Below are positions 45,947 to 54,424 of a DNA stretch of 64,000 nt, piece after piece (the stretch's first letter is position 1; each line of letters opens with the position of its first letter). Origin of the DNA: CAMPJM01 sp964440915 (GTDB lineage: Bacteria; Bacteroidota; Bacteroidia; Cytophagales; Cyclobacteriaceae); NCBI GenBank assembly GCA_964440915.1, contig CAYTTV010000011.1, forward strand, positions 1-64,000. The letters are read 5' to 3'. The notes under the pieces were generated by a model. It ran no database searches. It saw only the letters and a program-made list of their open reading frames with translations, and was not told the DNA's origin. The position numbers were made by a program, and so were the translations under genes.

Positions 45947-47143
45947 CTATAATCTCTTTATTACCAGGTCTGCAACGGTCTGACCAATTGATAGCGACGA
46001 AGTGGCGGCGGGCGATGGCGCATTGCATATGTTCACTACACCTTCTCCTTCCAGAATTAGGAAGTCGTCGATTAAGCCACCATCCTTATCACATGCTTGA
46101 GCACGTACTCCTGCTCCGCCCGGTACCAGGTCGGCCTCAGTTATTTCAGGCATAAGCTTTTGTAGAGCTTTGGTGAAGGCAGCCTTTGACCATGAACGGT
46201 ACATTTCACCTATACCGGTGCGCCAGTATTTATAGGCTACTTTTTGGAACCCAGGCCAGCCTAAGGTTTCGCCAAACTCTCCAAGGTGGAAGGCCGTTTT
46301 TGTATAACCTTCTCTTCTAAAAGCCAAGACTGCATTTGGGCCTGCTTCTATACCGCCGCCGATCATTCTGGTAAAATGGACACCCAGAAAAGGAAAGTTG
46401 GGATCTGGAACCGGATATATTAAATTTTTAACGAGATGTTCCTTTTCTTTAGATAGTTGATAATATTCTCCACGAAATGGAATGATTTTAAAATTGATAT
46501 GAGGCACGGTCATCTTGGCCAATTTATCCGAATAGAGACCAGCACAGTTGACCATTAGATTAGCCTGATATGTAGAATTTTTGGTTACTATTTCCAGCGC
46601 ACTGCCTTTTCTATGCACTGCAACTACCTGTTCACCAAAAACAATCTCACCTCCCAAAGACTGAACTTTGGCCAGGTAATGCTGCGCTACAGTTTTATAA
46701 TTTACGATACCCGTTTGGGGTACAAGAATACCTCCTAAGCCGTTTACGTGCGGTTCATATTCCTTCAGTTCTCCTTCAGAAAGCTTTTTCAGCCCTGTTA
46801 GGCCATTTTGTATGCCGCGATCGTATAAGCCGTCCATAATGGGCAGTTCCTCAGGTGACGTGGCCACGACAATCTTTCCACAAAGCTCATAAGGAATGTT
46901 TTCTTCCTGACAAAATTGGATGAGTTCTGTGTAACCCCTAATACAATTGATGGCTTTTAGGCTACCTGGCTTGTAGTATAGCCCGGAATGGATAACACCA
47001 CTGTTGTGCCCAGTTTGGTGTAGAGCAATATCTGCCTCCTTTTCTAGAATAAGGAGCTTCAATGCGGGGTTAGCTTGTTTTACTTTCAGTGCTGTGGCAA
47101 GCCCTACAATGCCTCCTCCCACTATTATCAGGTCGTATTTCAT
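45947..47143 (-). CDS. lhgO: L-2-hydroxyglutarate oxidase family FAD enzyme
   Basis: FAD-dependent oxidoreductase of the DAO fold that oxidises L-2-hydroxyglutarate to 2-oxoglutarate. The 398-residue protein has the dinucleotide motif GGGIVGLATAL at about 9-19. Family residues follow: HQTGHNSGVIHSGLYYKPGS, PQTGIVNYKTVAQHYL, VNCAGLYSDKLAKM, FPFLGVHFTRM and, near the C-terminus, GGAGVRAQACDKDGGLIDDF and NICNAPSPAATSSLSIG. Length and motifs agree with LhgO/YgaF. No signal peptide. The next gene upstream on the same strand is over 180 bases away. Confidence 0.93.
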   Translation of the reverse strand: MKYDLIIVGGGIVGLATALKVKQANPALKLLILEKEADIALHQTGHNSGVIHSGLYYKPGSLKAINCIRGYTELIQFCQEENIPYELCGKIVVATSPEELPIMDGLYDRGIQNGLTGLKKLSEGELKEYEPHVNGLGGILVPQTGIVNYKTVAQHYLAKVQSLGGEIVFGEQVVAVHRKGSALEIVTKNSTYQANLMVNCAGLYSDKLAKMTVPHINFKIIPFRGEYYQLSKEKEHLVKNLIYPVPDPNFPFLGVHFTRMIGGGIEAGPNAVLAFRREGYTKTAFHLGEFGETLGWPGFQKVAYKYWRTGIGEMYRSWSKAAFTKALQKLMPEITEADLVPGGAGVRAQACDKDGGLIDDFLILEGEGVVNICNAPSPAATSSLSIGQTVADLVIKRL

Positions 47144-47339
47144 TCGACAGTATTATGACCTACTTTAAAATTGTTTCTTTGGCCAACAGAAACAGCGTAA
47201 GCATACAGCCCAAGAATGAGTGATATGCTATAAGATAGATTGAAAGATTAGATGACATTCACCCGAGTATTAGGGAATCCAGAGGTTGCCAGGGCTACCA
47301 AAATGCTAGAGCACTTTGGCAGAAAAGGCTCCCCCAAGA

Positions 47340-47432
47340 CTATTTCTTGTTGCTGAGCTTTTCGTTTGGAATGGTGAACGCTGATACAATAGCAGCAACA
47401 AACAGTACGAGTACTATAATTAATGCAGTCAT
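47340..47432 (-). CDS. Candidate 30-residue single-span membrane protein
   Basis: This is a very short ORF: ATG at 47432 to TAG at 47340. It codes for a short polar start, a hydrophobic helix of about 18 residues (LIIVLVLFVAAIVSAF) and a polar basic tail, PNEKLSNKK. Such proteins often act as accessory subunits of membrane complexes, but no partner is evident. An A-rich stretch with AGA precedes the start, as expected for this group's weak ribosome binding sites. It lies between lhgO and the DUF4142 gene, and no convincing alternative reading covers the region. The clean membrane-helix composition is the main support; chance is still possible. Confidence 0.5.
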   Translation of the reverse strand: MTALIIVLVLFVAAIVSAFTIPNEKLSNKK

Positions 47433-47533
47433 ATTCTTTTTTTAATTTTATGGCGCAATTTAACATTATACTCTCAAAATAACGATCAAATAGATATTTA
47501 TTTGATGCAATTGAAAAGGTATAATAGAATGTA

Positions 47534-48106
47534 TTATTCTGATAATACTTCCTGCGTCTTTTTTGCTTGTTCCAAGTTGCGTCGAAGGACTTCAAGGTTG
47601 TCTGTTACGAGGCTCCTGGAAATCGGATTTTCTGTTTGTGAAGCCAAACGAGTAAATTGTTCGATGTCTGCTTCGTGTCCTTCGATTATAGCTTTTATAT
47701 AAGCTTTATCGAATTGGTCTCCCGAGAGCGACTGGATAGAATCTAATAGTCCTAAATACTCCACAGATAAGGCAGGCGCCATCTCAACACCAGCCGCTTC
47801 GGACAACTGAAGGATATTGTTTTGTATGATTCTGTTTTCAACAGCAATTTGTTGCCCTAGTGCTTTTACTTCCGGCGTATTGGATTTTTCTTCAGCGGCT
47901 TTGCTCAGCACTATTTGTATCTCGCTGTTCATATTGGCATCAATAAGAAAATCATAGGCCGTTTCCATTTGAACATCTTCTCCGACTTCAATCACGGGCT
48001 CTTGTGATGTAAGCTCTGTCTGAGAAGTGTTTTGATTGTCCCTTTGCCCACATGCTATTAGTGAGGAAACAAGACCTAGCAAAATGAATCTATAGCTTAA
48101 CTTCAT
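47534..48106 (-). CDS. DUF4142 family lipoprotein
   Basis: The lipoprotein signal ends at LIAC (Cys19), followed by a low-complexity Ser/Thr/Glu linker. The mature domain (about 50-185) is helical and matches DUF4142: FLIDANMNSEIQIVLSKAA, LGQQIAVENRIIQNN, FDKAYIKAIIEGHEADIEQF and an amphipathic C-terminal helix. DUF4142 proteins fold as ferritin-like helical bundles, but no metal-binding activity is established here. It is on the minus strand, monocistronic. The 232 bases upstream to 48338 are divergent from the next small gene. Confidence 0.85.
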   Translation of the reverse strand: MKLSYRFILLGLVSSLIACGQRDNQNTSQTELTSQEPVIEVGEDVQMETAYDFLIDANMNSEIQIVLSKAAEEKSNTPEVKALGQQIAVENRIIQNNILQLSEAAGVEMAPALSVEYLGLLDSIQSLSGDQFDKAYIKAIIEGHEADIEQFTRLASQTENPISRSLVTDNLEVLRRNLEQAKKTQEVLSE

Positions 48107-48338
48107 CGTATCTTATTTTAAAGTTTTAAAGTCCGAGTTAACTAACCTAACATTCAACAAAAAACTTTGTTTGTGATTCGTTAAAATATCCACTCGGCAT
48201 TATCCTAAAGCACTTCATGATTCAATTATAATCCTTGCAAAGCCAAATTATATCTTTAAATCTTGCAATTGTAAATAATAAGTTATAACTTATAACCATT
48301 CGGCTATGGTTCCTTTGTATTATGAAAATCTAAATTTC

Positions 48339-48617
48339 ATGGCCCAGAAAATCCAACCTTCATTAGAAGAACTGAAAAAAGAGAAGAATCAACTTTTGAG
48401 ACGTGTTCAAGTGATCAATGCAATTATTAAAAAAGAATATCCGGGTGAAATAAAATCTGGAAGGAGAGTATCTGATATAACAGTGCTAGAGGCTATACGA
48501 GAGAGCAAAAATGTGAGGGAGGTGATCGATAAGCTGAACATGAATAAAGGAGGCTCAACATACCTGCGGGTGAGAAGGATAGCAGAAGAAAATGGCATTA
48601 CGTTATCTAAACGTTAG
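48339..48617 (+). CDS. Small basic protein of unknown function
   Basis: The 92-residue protein is lysine/arginine-rich. Its N-terminal half (PSLEELKKEKNQLLRRVQ to AIIKKEY) looks like a coiled coil. The second half (VSDITVLEAIRESKNVREVI, GGSTYLRVRRIAEENGITL) may form a helix-turn-helix, suggesting nucleic-acid binding or a regulatory role; this is inference only. I chose the start at 48339 because the sequence after it is well behaved; an upstream in-frame ATG at 48306 would add eleven residues. It is convergent with tyrS, with 44 bases between the stops. Confidence 0.65.
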   Translation: MAQKIQPSLEELKKEKNQLLRRVQVINAIIKKEYPGEIKSGRRVSDITVLEAIRESKNVREVIDKLNMNKGGSTYLRVRRIAEENGITLSKR

Positions 48618-48661
48618 CTATCATTTTCTTCTGATAAAATCCTTGGGCGGATATGCCTTCT

Positions 48662-49948
48662 CTAGCCTTCTACTTTTATAAGAAAGTAATTTTTCTTTCC
48701 TTTCTGTACCAATAGATATTTTTGCTGCAGCAGTTCGTATTCGGGAAGCTGTTCTGGCGATGACAGCTTTTGTTTGTTTACACTCACCCCTCCACCTTTT
48801 ATCATTCTTCTAGCTTCTCCTTTTGATGAGAAAATAGCTCCTTTGGTTATTTCTGATAACAAATCAGTCACATTTTCAGCACTATCAAGTTCTTGCGAGG
48901 TAATGCCTACCTGAGGCACTCCTTCGAGCACCTGAAGCAATGTTTTCTCGTTGAGCTGGGCCAGGTCTTCTGTCGTGGACTTTCCAAATAAGATACTGGA
49001 AGCCCTTACTGCCATAGCATAATCCTCTTCTGAGTGCACACGAGTAGTAACGTCTCTGGCTACTGCTTTTTGTAAAATCCGCTCATTGGGATTTTCAGCA
49101 TGCGCAGCTTCTAAAGCCTCAATTTCTTCTTTTGAGAGGAGTGTGAACACACGAATAAGTTTATGCGCATCTTCATCTGAGCAATTCAGCCAAAATTGGT
49201 AAAAATGGTAGGGAGAGGTCATCTCCGGATCTAGCCATACATTGCCAGATTCGGACTTGCCAAACTTAGAACCATCGGCTTTGGTCACGAGTGGAGTCGT
49301 AAGGGCATAGGCCTCTCCGCTTGCCTTGCGCCTGATGAACTCAGTGCCTGTCGTAATATTACCCCACTGGTCCGATCCACCCATTTGTAGCTTTACATTC
49401 TTGTTGGTATACAACCAATAGTAGTCATATCCTTGCAAGAGCTGGTAAGAAAACTCAGTGAAAGAAAGGCCTGTCTCCAATCTTTTTTTGACCGAATCTT
49501 TGGCCATCATATAATTGACGGTGATATGTTTTCCCGCTTCCCTTAAGAATTCTAGAAAACTAAACTCCTTTATCCAGTCATAATTATTGACCAGCTCAGC
49601 AGCGTTTTCACCCACATTAAACTCAAGAAACTTTTTCAGTTGATTTCTTATACCTTCTTGGTTTTTTCTCAAAACCTCCTCATCTAGCAGATTCCTTTCT
49701 TCTGACTTGCCCGTAGGGTCTCCTATCATGCCCGTGGCTCCACCTATTAATGCAATAGGTTTATGGCCAGCCAATTGAAAATGTTTTAATAACATGATAG
49801 TGGCCAAATTGCCTATATGCAGTGAAGCGGCAGTTGGGTCAAAACCAATATAAGCGGTGGTCATTTCCTTTTTCAGTTGCTCATCTGTTCCTGGTACCAT
49901 GTCATGGATCATGCCACGCCATTTCAGCTCCCCAATAAAATCATTCAT
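48662..49948 (-). CDS. tyrS: Tyrosine--tRNA ligase
   Basis: Charges tRNA-Tyr. A class I synthetase of 428 residues with the HIGH-type motif HIGN at 44-47, the ATP/tyrosine-site stretch QLLQGYDYYWLY and QMGGSDQWGNITTG, the KMSKS-type loop KFGKSESG and a C-terminal S4 RNA-binding domain (SSKGEARRMIKGGGVSVN). All expected parts are present. It is monocistronic. A -7-like TATATTTG lies 89 bases upstream, on the minus strand. Confidence 0.97.
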   Translation of the reverse strand: MNDFIGELKWRGMIHDMVPGTDEQLKKEMTTAYIGFDPTAASLHIGNLATIMLLKHFQLAGHKPIALIGGATGMIGDPTGKSEERNLLDEEVLRKNQEGIRNQLKKFLEFNVGENAAELVNNYDWIKEFSFLEFLREAGKHITVNYMMAKDSVKKRLETGLSFTEFSYQLLQGYDYYWLYTNKNVKLQMGGSDQWGNITTGTEFIRRKASGEAYALTTPLVTKADGSKFGKSESGNVWLDPEMTSPYHFYQFWLNCSDEDAHKLIRVFTLLSKEEIEALEAAHAENPNERILQKAVARDVTTRVHSEEDYAMAVRASSILFGKSTTEDLAQLNEKTLLQVLEGVPQVGITSQELDSAENVTDLLSEITKGAIFSSKGEARRMIKGGGVSVNKQKLSSPEQLPEYELLQQKYLLVQKGKKNYFLIKVEG

Positions 49949-50036
49949 GTTCTAAGCAGTTCTTGCTGTTTATGATATTTCCTTGTTCTAAGTCCATAAA
50001 ATCTTATATCCTTGACTTAGTCCAATAATAGTGGGG

Positions 50037-50044
50037 CAAATATA
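50037..50044 (-). promoter_or_regulatory. Candidate -7 element for tyrS
   Basis: On the minus strand this reads TATATTTG, a full match to TAnnTTTG, 89 bases before the tyrS start codon. No clear -33 element was found. The leader between them is long enough to hold regulatory structure, but I see no T-box or riboswitch features. Confidence 0.42.
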
Positions 50045-50140
50045 GAAAATCTACCTTGCTTTAACATGGCAGCCGATTTTTTTATGTGGATTTTGAAACC
50101 TCTACTACAAAATGACCAGCATAGGCAGAGGCACTAATGA

Positions 50141-52444
50141 TTAGGAGCTATGATCTCTAGCAATGAGAGGACTGCCTATTGCTGGAATTATAACGCAGAC
50201 GGATGTGCCTTTATTCACGCTACTTTCAAGGCTTACTTTCCCTCCAAGCTTGTCTGCTGCCGACTTTACCATGTACAAGCCAAGCCCAGACCCCGGCGAA
50301 AAGTTATTGCCTTTGTAGAACATGTTGAATACTTTATCCTGAATTTCTTGTTCTACACCTAAGCCGTTATCTGTAACAGTTAGTTTAAGTTCTTTCTTTC
50401 CAGTGATTTCAGCCCTGATTTCGATGTTGGTTGTTATATCCTGACGGGAGTACCGGATGGCATTGTCTAAAAGATTTTTAATGATGACCACGAGCAATCC
50501 TATATCCGTATAGAAGGATACATCGGGAACATTCAACTCAAAGGTGGTGTTTTTGAGCGAGTTTTTGATCCCCACAATATCGAGCGTATCCTTGACCACC
50601 TGAGGCAAGTTTACCAAGTCTAGGCAAATAGGCTTGTCTTTTATTTCTGAAAGACTTATCAAAGCTTTCAATACTTGATCCATTCTTTGGGCGGTTTTAT
50701 AGATATATTCGAGATATTCCAACGATTTTTTATCCCGTACTTCTATTACTGCGGCATTGTACAACCCCATAAGCGATGCAATAGGGCCTCTCAAGTCGTG
50801 AGATGCTTTGTAAATGAAAGTATCTAACTCAGTGTTTTTAAACTTAAGGTCTTCTTCGATCTTTTTCCTGATCTCAATTTCCTGTAAATAGGATTTGTTC
50901 AGCTTTACCAACTCTATTTCCCTTTGCTTCCGTTCGGTAACATCCATCGAGAAGACACTGGCACCAATTACTTTCCCTTCGGAAATAATAGGATTCATGA
51001 TAAATTCAATCATAATCCTGCGGTCGTGGAGCTTTATTCTGCGATCTTCCCGTAATGGCAAGCCCTGATACACCTTATCGAGCTGCTTTTTGAAATATCT
51101 CTGGGAAGCTTTGTCCATGAACTCGAGAATGTTCATGCCAGGATGAAGCTCAATATCAAAAGTGCTTTTGAAAAATTCTTTTGCCTGGGAGTTCAGCAAG
51201 ATAAGTTTGTAATCTCTATCAACAGACCACACCAGCGTATCATTATTTTCTACCAACGAAATGAGGTTGGCTTCATTCTCACTTAATCTCGACTCAACAG
51301 ATTTGTGTTTGGTAATGTCTAATGTGCTGAAGGAAACTCCCATGATTTCCCCTTCATTATGATATACAGGAACGAAAGTGATTTCAGACCAAATCTTGGG
51401 GCCGGTAGGGTATTCTATTTTTTGTTCTATCACAAACTTTTCTCCATTAATGGCCCTGTTGAAATATTCCAAGAACCGATCGTGCAGCGCTGCGGAGAAG
51501 TAATCGAGGATATTGTCTTGAATGTTTAACTCTTTGTTCCATATTTTGCGAATATCATCAGAGGCCTTTTTGTTGAATTCAATCACTTCATGATGCTTTC
51601 CTAGCAGAAAAATAGATTGAATGGAACTGTCGAAATAGCTCTTAAGCTTATTTCTAGAAAGGTGCATTTCTATTTCAGCCTCTTTACTCGCTGTCACATC
51701 GTTGGCCATGATAACGGTCCCAACAGTCTTCCCTGTCAGAGAAATGATCGGTTTAAAACAAAATTCATAGTGTTTTTGCGACTTTCTGAAAAATTTATGC
51801 AGTTTTATTACATTTCGAGTTGCCATTACTTCCTCTACTACCTTAACCAAGGGAGCATGAAGTTTGGGAGGGATAATGTCAAAAACTTTGTCACCTAAAT
51901 TAAAGGAATTTTGACTCTTTTCTTTGGCAAAGGTCATTCCTAAATTGTTGCAATCAAAAACCTGAAAGGATTCATTGAGGAAAAAAACATAGTCGCGATT
52001 ACTTTGGATGAGCGACTTTAATTCCATGTCCTTTTGCAAGGTTTCATTTTTCAGCTTCTCGTGTTGGGTTAGGTCCTTTCCTACTGCCAAAATGGTTTGT
52101 CGAGGAGCGTCTTCAGAAGACAAAGGAGAAAATCCCCATGTGAAAAACTTCTTAACTCCTTTAAGATCACTCCACTTTGAAACAGTAGCTTTTCTTCTTT
52201 TTTCAACACATGCTTCTATAGTCGGACGAAAAATTGTCAGGTAGGAGTCCTTTCCAACCACTTCCTCAAAGGAATTTGAGTGAGATTTTAGAGTATTAAG
52301 GGGGAAGTTTCTTTTGAACTGGTGGTTACTTTTTATGATCCGGTGTTTCTCATCAAGAATCAACATCATATCATCAGAAGCCTCGAAAAGCAATTCAAAA
52401 CTATAGTCCGGCTTTATTGCAGCATCCTTATACATGATTTTCAA
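50141..52444 (-). CDS. Multi-PAS sensor histidine kinase
   Basis: The 767-residue cytoplasmic kinase has no obvious membrane segment. About four PAS domains span 10-515; each has a typical core, for example MMLILDEKHRIIKSN, YVFFLNESFQVFDCN, SIFLLGKHHEVIEFN and TLVWSVDRDYKLILLN. A coiled linker leads to a histidine-kinase module: phospho-acceptor His549 in ASHDLRGPIASLMG, then an HATPase domain with NLLDNAIRYS, VTDNGLGV and GSGLGLYMVKSAAD. There is no receiver domain. The standalone receiver at 57850-58221 is a candidate but distant partner. The signal sensed is unknown; soluble PAS kinases often sense redox, light or metabolites. It is divergent from the AsmA-like pair. Confidence 0.9.
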   Translation of the reverse strand: MKIMYKDAAIKPDYSFELLFEASDDMMLILDEKHRIIKSNHQFKRNFPLNTLKSHSNSFEEVVGKDSYLTIFRPTIEACVEKRRKATVSKWSDLKGVKKFFTWGFSPLSSEDAPRQTILAVGKDLTQHEKLKNETLQKDMELKSLIQSNRDYVFFLNESFQVFDCNNLGMTFAKEKSQNSFNLGDKVFDIIPPKLHAPLVKVVEEVMATRNVIKLHKFFRKSQKHYEFCFKPIISLTGKTVGTVIMANDVTASKEAEIEMHLSRNKLKSYFDSSIQSIFLLGKHHEVIEFNKKASDDIRKIWNKELNIQDNILDYFSAALHDRFLEYFNRAINGEKFVIEQKIEYPTGPKIWSEITFVPVYHNEGEIMGVSFSTLDITKHKSVESRLSENEANLISLVENNDTLVWSVDRDYKLILLNSQAKEFFKSTFDIELHPGMNILEFMDKASQRYFKKQLDKVYQGLPLREDRRIKLHDRRIMIEFIMNPIISEGKVIGASVFSMDVTERKQREIELVKLNKSYLQEIEIRKKIEEDLKFKNTELDTFIYKASHDLRGPIASLMGLYNAAVIEVRDKKSLEYLEYIYKTAQRMDQVLKALISLSEIKDKPICLDLVNLPQVVKDTLDIVGIKNSLKNTTFELNVPDVSFYTDIGLLVVIIKNLLDNAIRYSRQDITTNIEIRAEITGKKELKLTVTDNGLGVEQEIQDKVFNMFYKGNNFSPGSGLGLYMVKSAADKLGGKVSLESSVNKGTSVCVIIPAIGSPLIARDHSS

Positions 52445-52463
52445 TCTCGTCTTTAACTAACTC

Positions 52464-52556
52464 ATCCCATTTTTGAAATTATACAATTTTGATACCTTTA
52501 ATAGGTCAATAAGATTTTTTTTATTACAGTGGTTTTATTTTTTCAAAAAAGGGATG
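52464..52556. repeat. 16-bp inverted repeat in the divergent promoter region
   Basis: CATCCCATTTTTGAAA at 52464-52479 is repeated inverted at 52541-52556 with one mismatch, spaced by 61 A+T-rich bases. It lies just upstream of the kinase start. It could be a regulatory pair of sites or a long leader structure. The rest of 52445-52710 contains no gene that I can support. Confidence 0.4.
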
Positions 52557-52710
52557 GTTTTTAACACGCTGTACATAATGTGCGAAACAGTAATTTTTAA
52601 CTCATAAACCTTCTCTGAAGATAATTATGCGTGGGAGAGAAGATAGCAATAAACGATTAGTTTAAACCTTTCTGAAAGCTATTTGTTCAGAGGAGAGCCA
52701 AAACCAATAT

Positions 52711-54339
52711 ATGACTAAAAGTCGATCTAAAATCACAAGAAACAAATGGATACTGGGCATAATATCTTTTTTGGTCGCAATATGGCTATTGTCGACCCTG
52801 GCACTGGATCCCTTCGTCAAAAATCTACTAATAAAACAAGTAGCTAGTCAAACACAAGGCAAGTATTACCTGGAAATCGATGCGATTGATTGTAGCATAA
52901 TGCAAAGAAAAGTTCATCTTTTTTCTCCTCGATTAGTACCCCATACTGATTATGCCACAGGGTCTCAAACCGTATATTCTTTGCATGTTGATGAGTTGGA
53001 GTTAAAGGGCATACAATTATGGAGATTAATCTGGAACGAAGAATTTATTGTAAATCATTTGAATATTTCGGATCCAGAAGTGGTATTGAAAAAGGGATTG
53101 AATGTCGACTCTCTCAATAATGTCGGTGCTAAAGGGAGAACAGGCGGAGCTCCCCTAATTCAGATTGGAGCATTTAATCTGGATAAGGGCAAACTTACTG
53201 TTTTGGGCCCTGATAGCACAGAAATTATGGCTTTTGCCGATGCCACTATTTCTTTAGAATCTTTTATTTACGACGAAAAAGGTCTTTCTCCACAGTCTTT
53301 TGATTTCGATAATTTTTCTCTATCTGTTAAGGATTATTCCATGATACTCCCTGATAGCTTTTATAGGCTTCAAGCAAGTGCCATTACTGCTTCTGCTCAG
53401 TCAAAGGATATTGCCATTTCTAGCATAGCACTTATTCCGTTATACGAGCAGCAGCAGTTTATGGAAAAAAAAGGTGAGCAGACTGATAGGATGAATGTTT
53501 TTGTAAAAGAGCTTTTGGTAGAAGGATTAGATTTTGATCGAATTCTGAAAAAGGAATTTGTGGCTTCTTTTGTCACGATTGATAGCCTAAATTTGGTAGC
53601 CTATCGCGATAAACGATATATTCTGCCTGCCGATAAATATGTGAAGTTTCCCCAACAGGCATTGCGAGAGTTCCCTCATTATGTGCATATAGACAGTATT
53701 TTGCTCCACAATGCTCAAATTACCTATCGAGAAAGGGTGGAAGGAGGAGAGGAGCCAGGCCATATCAATTTTGTTAATATCAACGCTCTCACAAACAATG
53801 TTACCAACGATATGGCTTTATTGGACGACAGCATTGCCATGGTTACCCATGCTACAGGTTATTTGATGGGAACCGGAAAAATTACAGCTCATATCCATAT
53901 CCCCATTGGTAACGAGCAGAATGTTCATTATTTCGAAGGCACTATGTCTCCTATGGAAATGAAAGCGGTGAATCCTATGCTTAGGAATATTGTATTCGGA
54001 GAAGTAGTAAGTGGCAGGGTAAATGGGTTATCGTTTAGTGCTCATCTGAATGAAGATGAATCGCAAGGCACCATGCGCTTTGGCTATGAGGATTTAAAGG
54101 TGCAGATCAACCATGAAGAAAGTGAAAAGGGTAGAAAGGGGTTGATATCTTTTATTGCTAATACTTTTATCGTGAAATCGGAAAACCCTAGCAGTGACGA
54201 ATTTAGGGTGAGCGAAATGCATTATGTGCGCGACAAAAGAAAATCATTGATCAACTTCTGGTGGAAAACACTGCTTTCTGGGTTGAAAGATACTATGGGC
54301 GTACCCGAAGGCAATGAAAAGGATAAACCGGAAAGTTAG
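52711..54339 (+). CDS. AsmA/DUF748-like envelope protein, first of a pair
   Basis: One N-terminal membrane helix (about 14-36, LGIISFLVAIWLLSTLAL) anchors a long beta-rich periplasmic region of about 500 residues. The segment after the helix (FVKNLLIKQVASQTQGKYYLEIDAID) followed by ELELKGIQLWRLIWNEEFIVN and LNISDPEVVLKKG has the repetitive layout of AsmA/DUF748-type proteins. That group includes envelope proteins with roles in outer-membrane assembly or lipid transport. The C-terminal basic segment ends before a strongly charged tail. It is followed after 85 bases by a clear paralogue on the same strand. The exact role is unknown; the fold assignment is by pattern recognition. Confidence 0.7.
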   Translation: MTKSRSKITRNKWILGIISFLVAIWLLSTLALDPFVKNLLIKQVASQTQGKYYLEIDAIDCSIMQRKVHLFSPRLVPHTDYATGSQTVYSLHVDELELKGIQLWRLIWNEEFIVNHLNISDPEVVLKKGLNVDSLNNVGAKGRTGGAPLIQIGAFNLDKGKLTVLGPDSTEIMAFADATISLESFIYDEKGLSPQSFDFDNFSLSVKDYSMILPDSFYRLQASAITASAQSKDIAISSIALIPLYEQQQFMEKKGEQTDRMNVFVKELLVEGLDFDRILKKEFVASFVTIDSLNLVAYRDKRYILPADKYVKFPQQALREFPHYVHIDSILLHNAQITYRERVEGGEEPGHINFVNINALTNNVTNDMALLDDSIAMVTHATGYLMGTGKITAHIHIPIGNEQNVHYFEGTMSPMEMKAVNPMLRNIVFGEVVSGRVNGLSFSAHLNEDESQGTMRFGYEDLKVQINHEESEKGRKGLISFIANTFIVKSENPSSDEFRVSEMHYVRDKRKSLINFWWKTLLSGLKDTMGVPEGNEKDKPES

Positions 54340-54368
54340 TTTATGGTTTATGTAATATAAAAACGTAA

Positions 54369-54398
54369 AATCTTCCCTTTTTGTATAGGGAAAAGATT
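54369..54398 (+). promoter_or_regulatory. Hairpin between the two AsmA-like genes
   Basis: AATCTTCCCT at 54369-54378 pairs with AGGGAAAAGATT at 54387-54398, leaving a two-base bulge. The same spot carries the 12-mer GTAAAATCTTCC (54365-54376), identical to the motif at 4-15. It may be an attenuator or terminator between the paralogues. Moderate support. Confidence 0.38.
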
Positions 54399-54424
54399 AT
54401 ATTGCCTCCTGAAAAGACATTAAA

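Noticed and set aside
47248..47595. 115-residue minus-strand ORF near lhgO
   Set aside because: It overlaps the DUF4142 gene in another frame, is rich in odd Cys/Tyr/Arg runs and has no domain; the short membrane ORF inside it in another frame is more protein-like.
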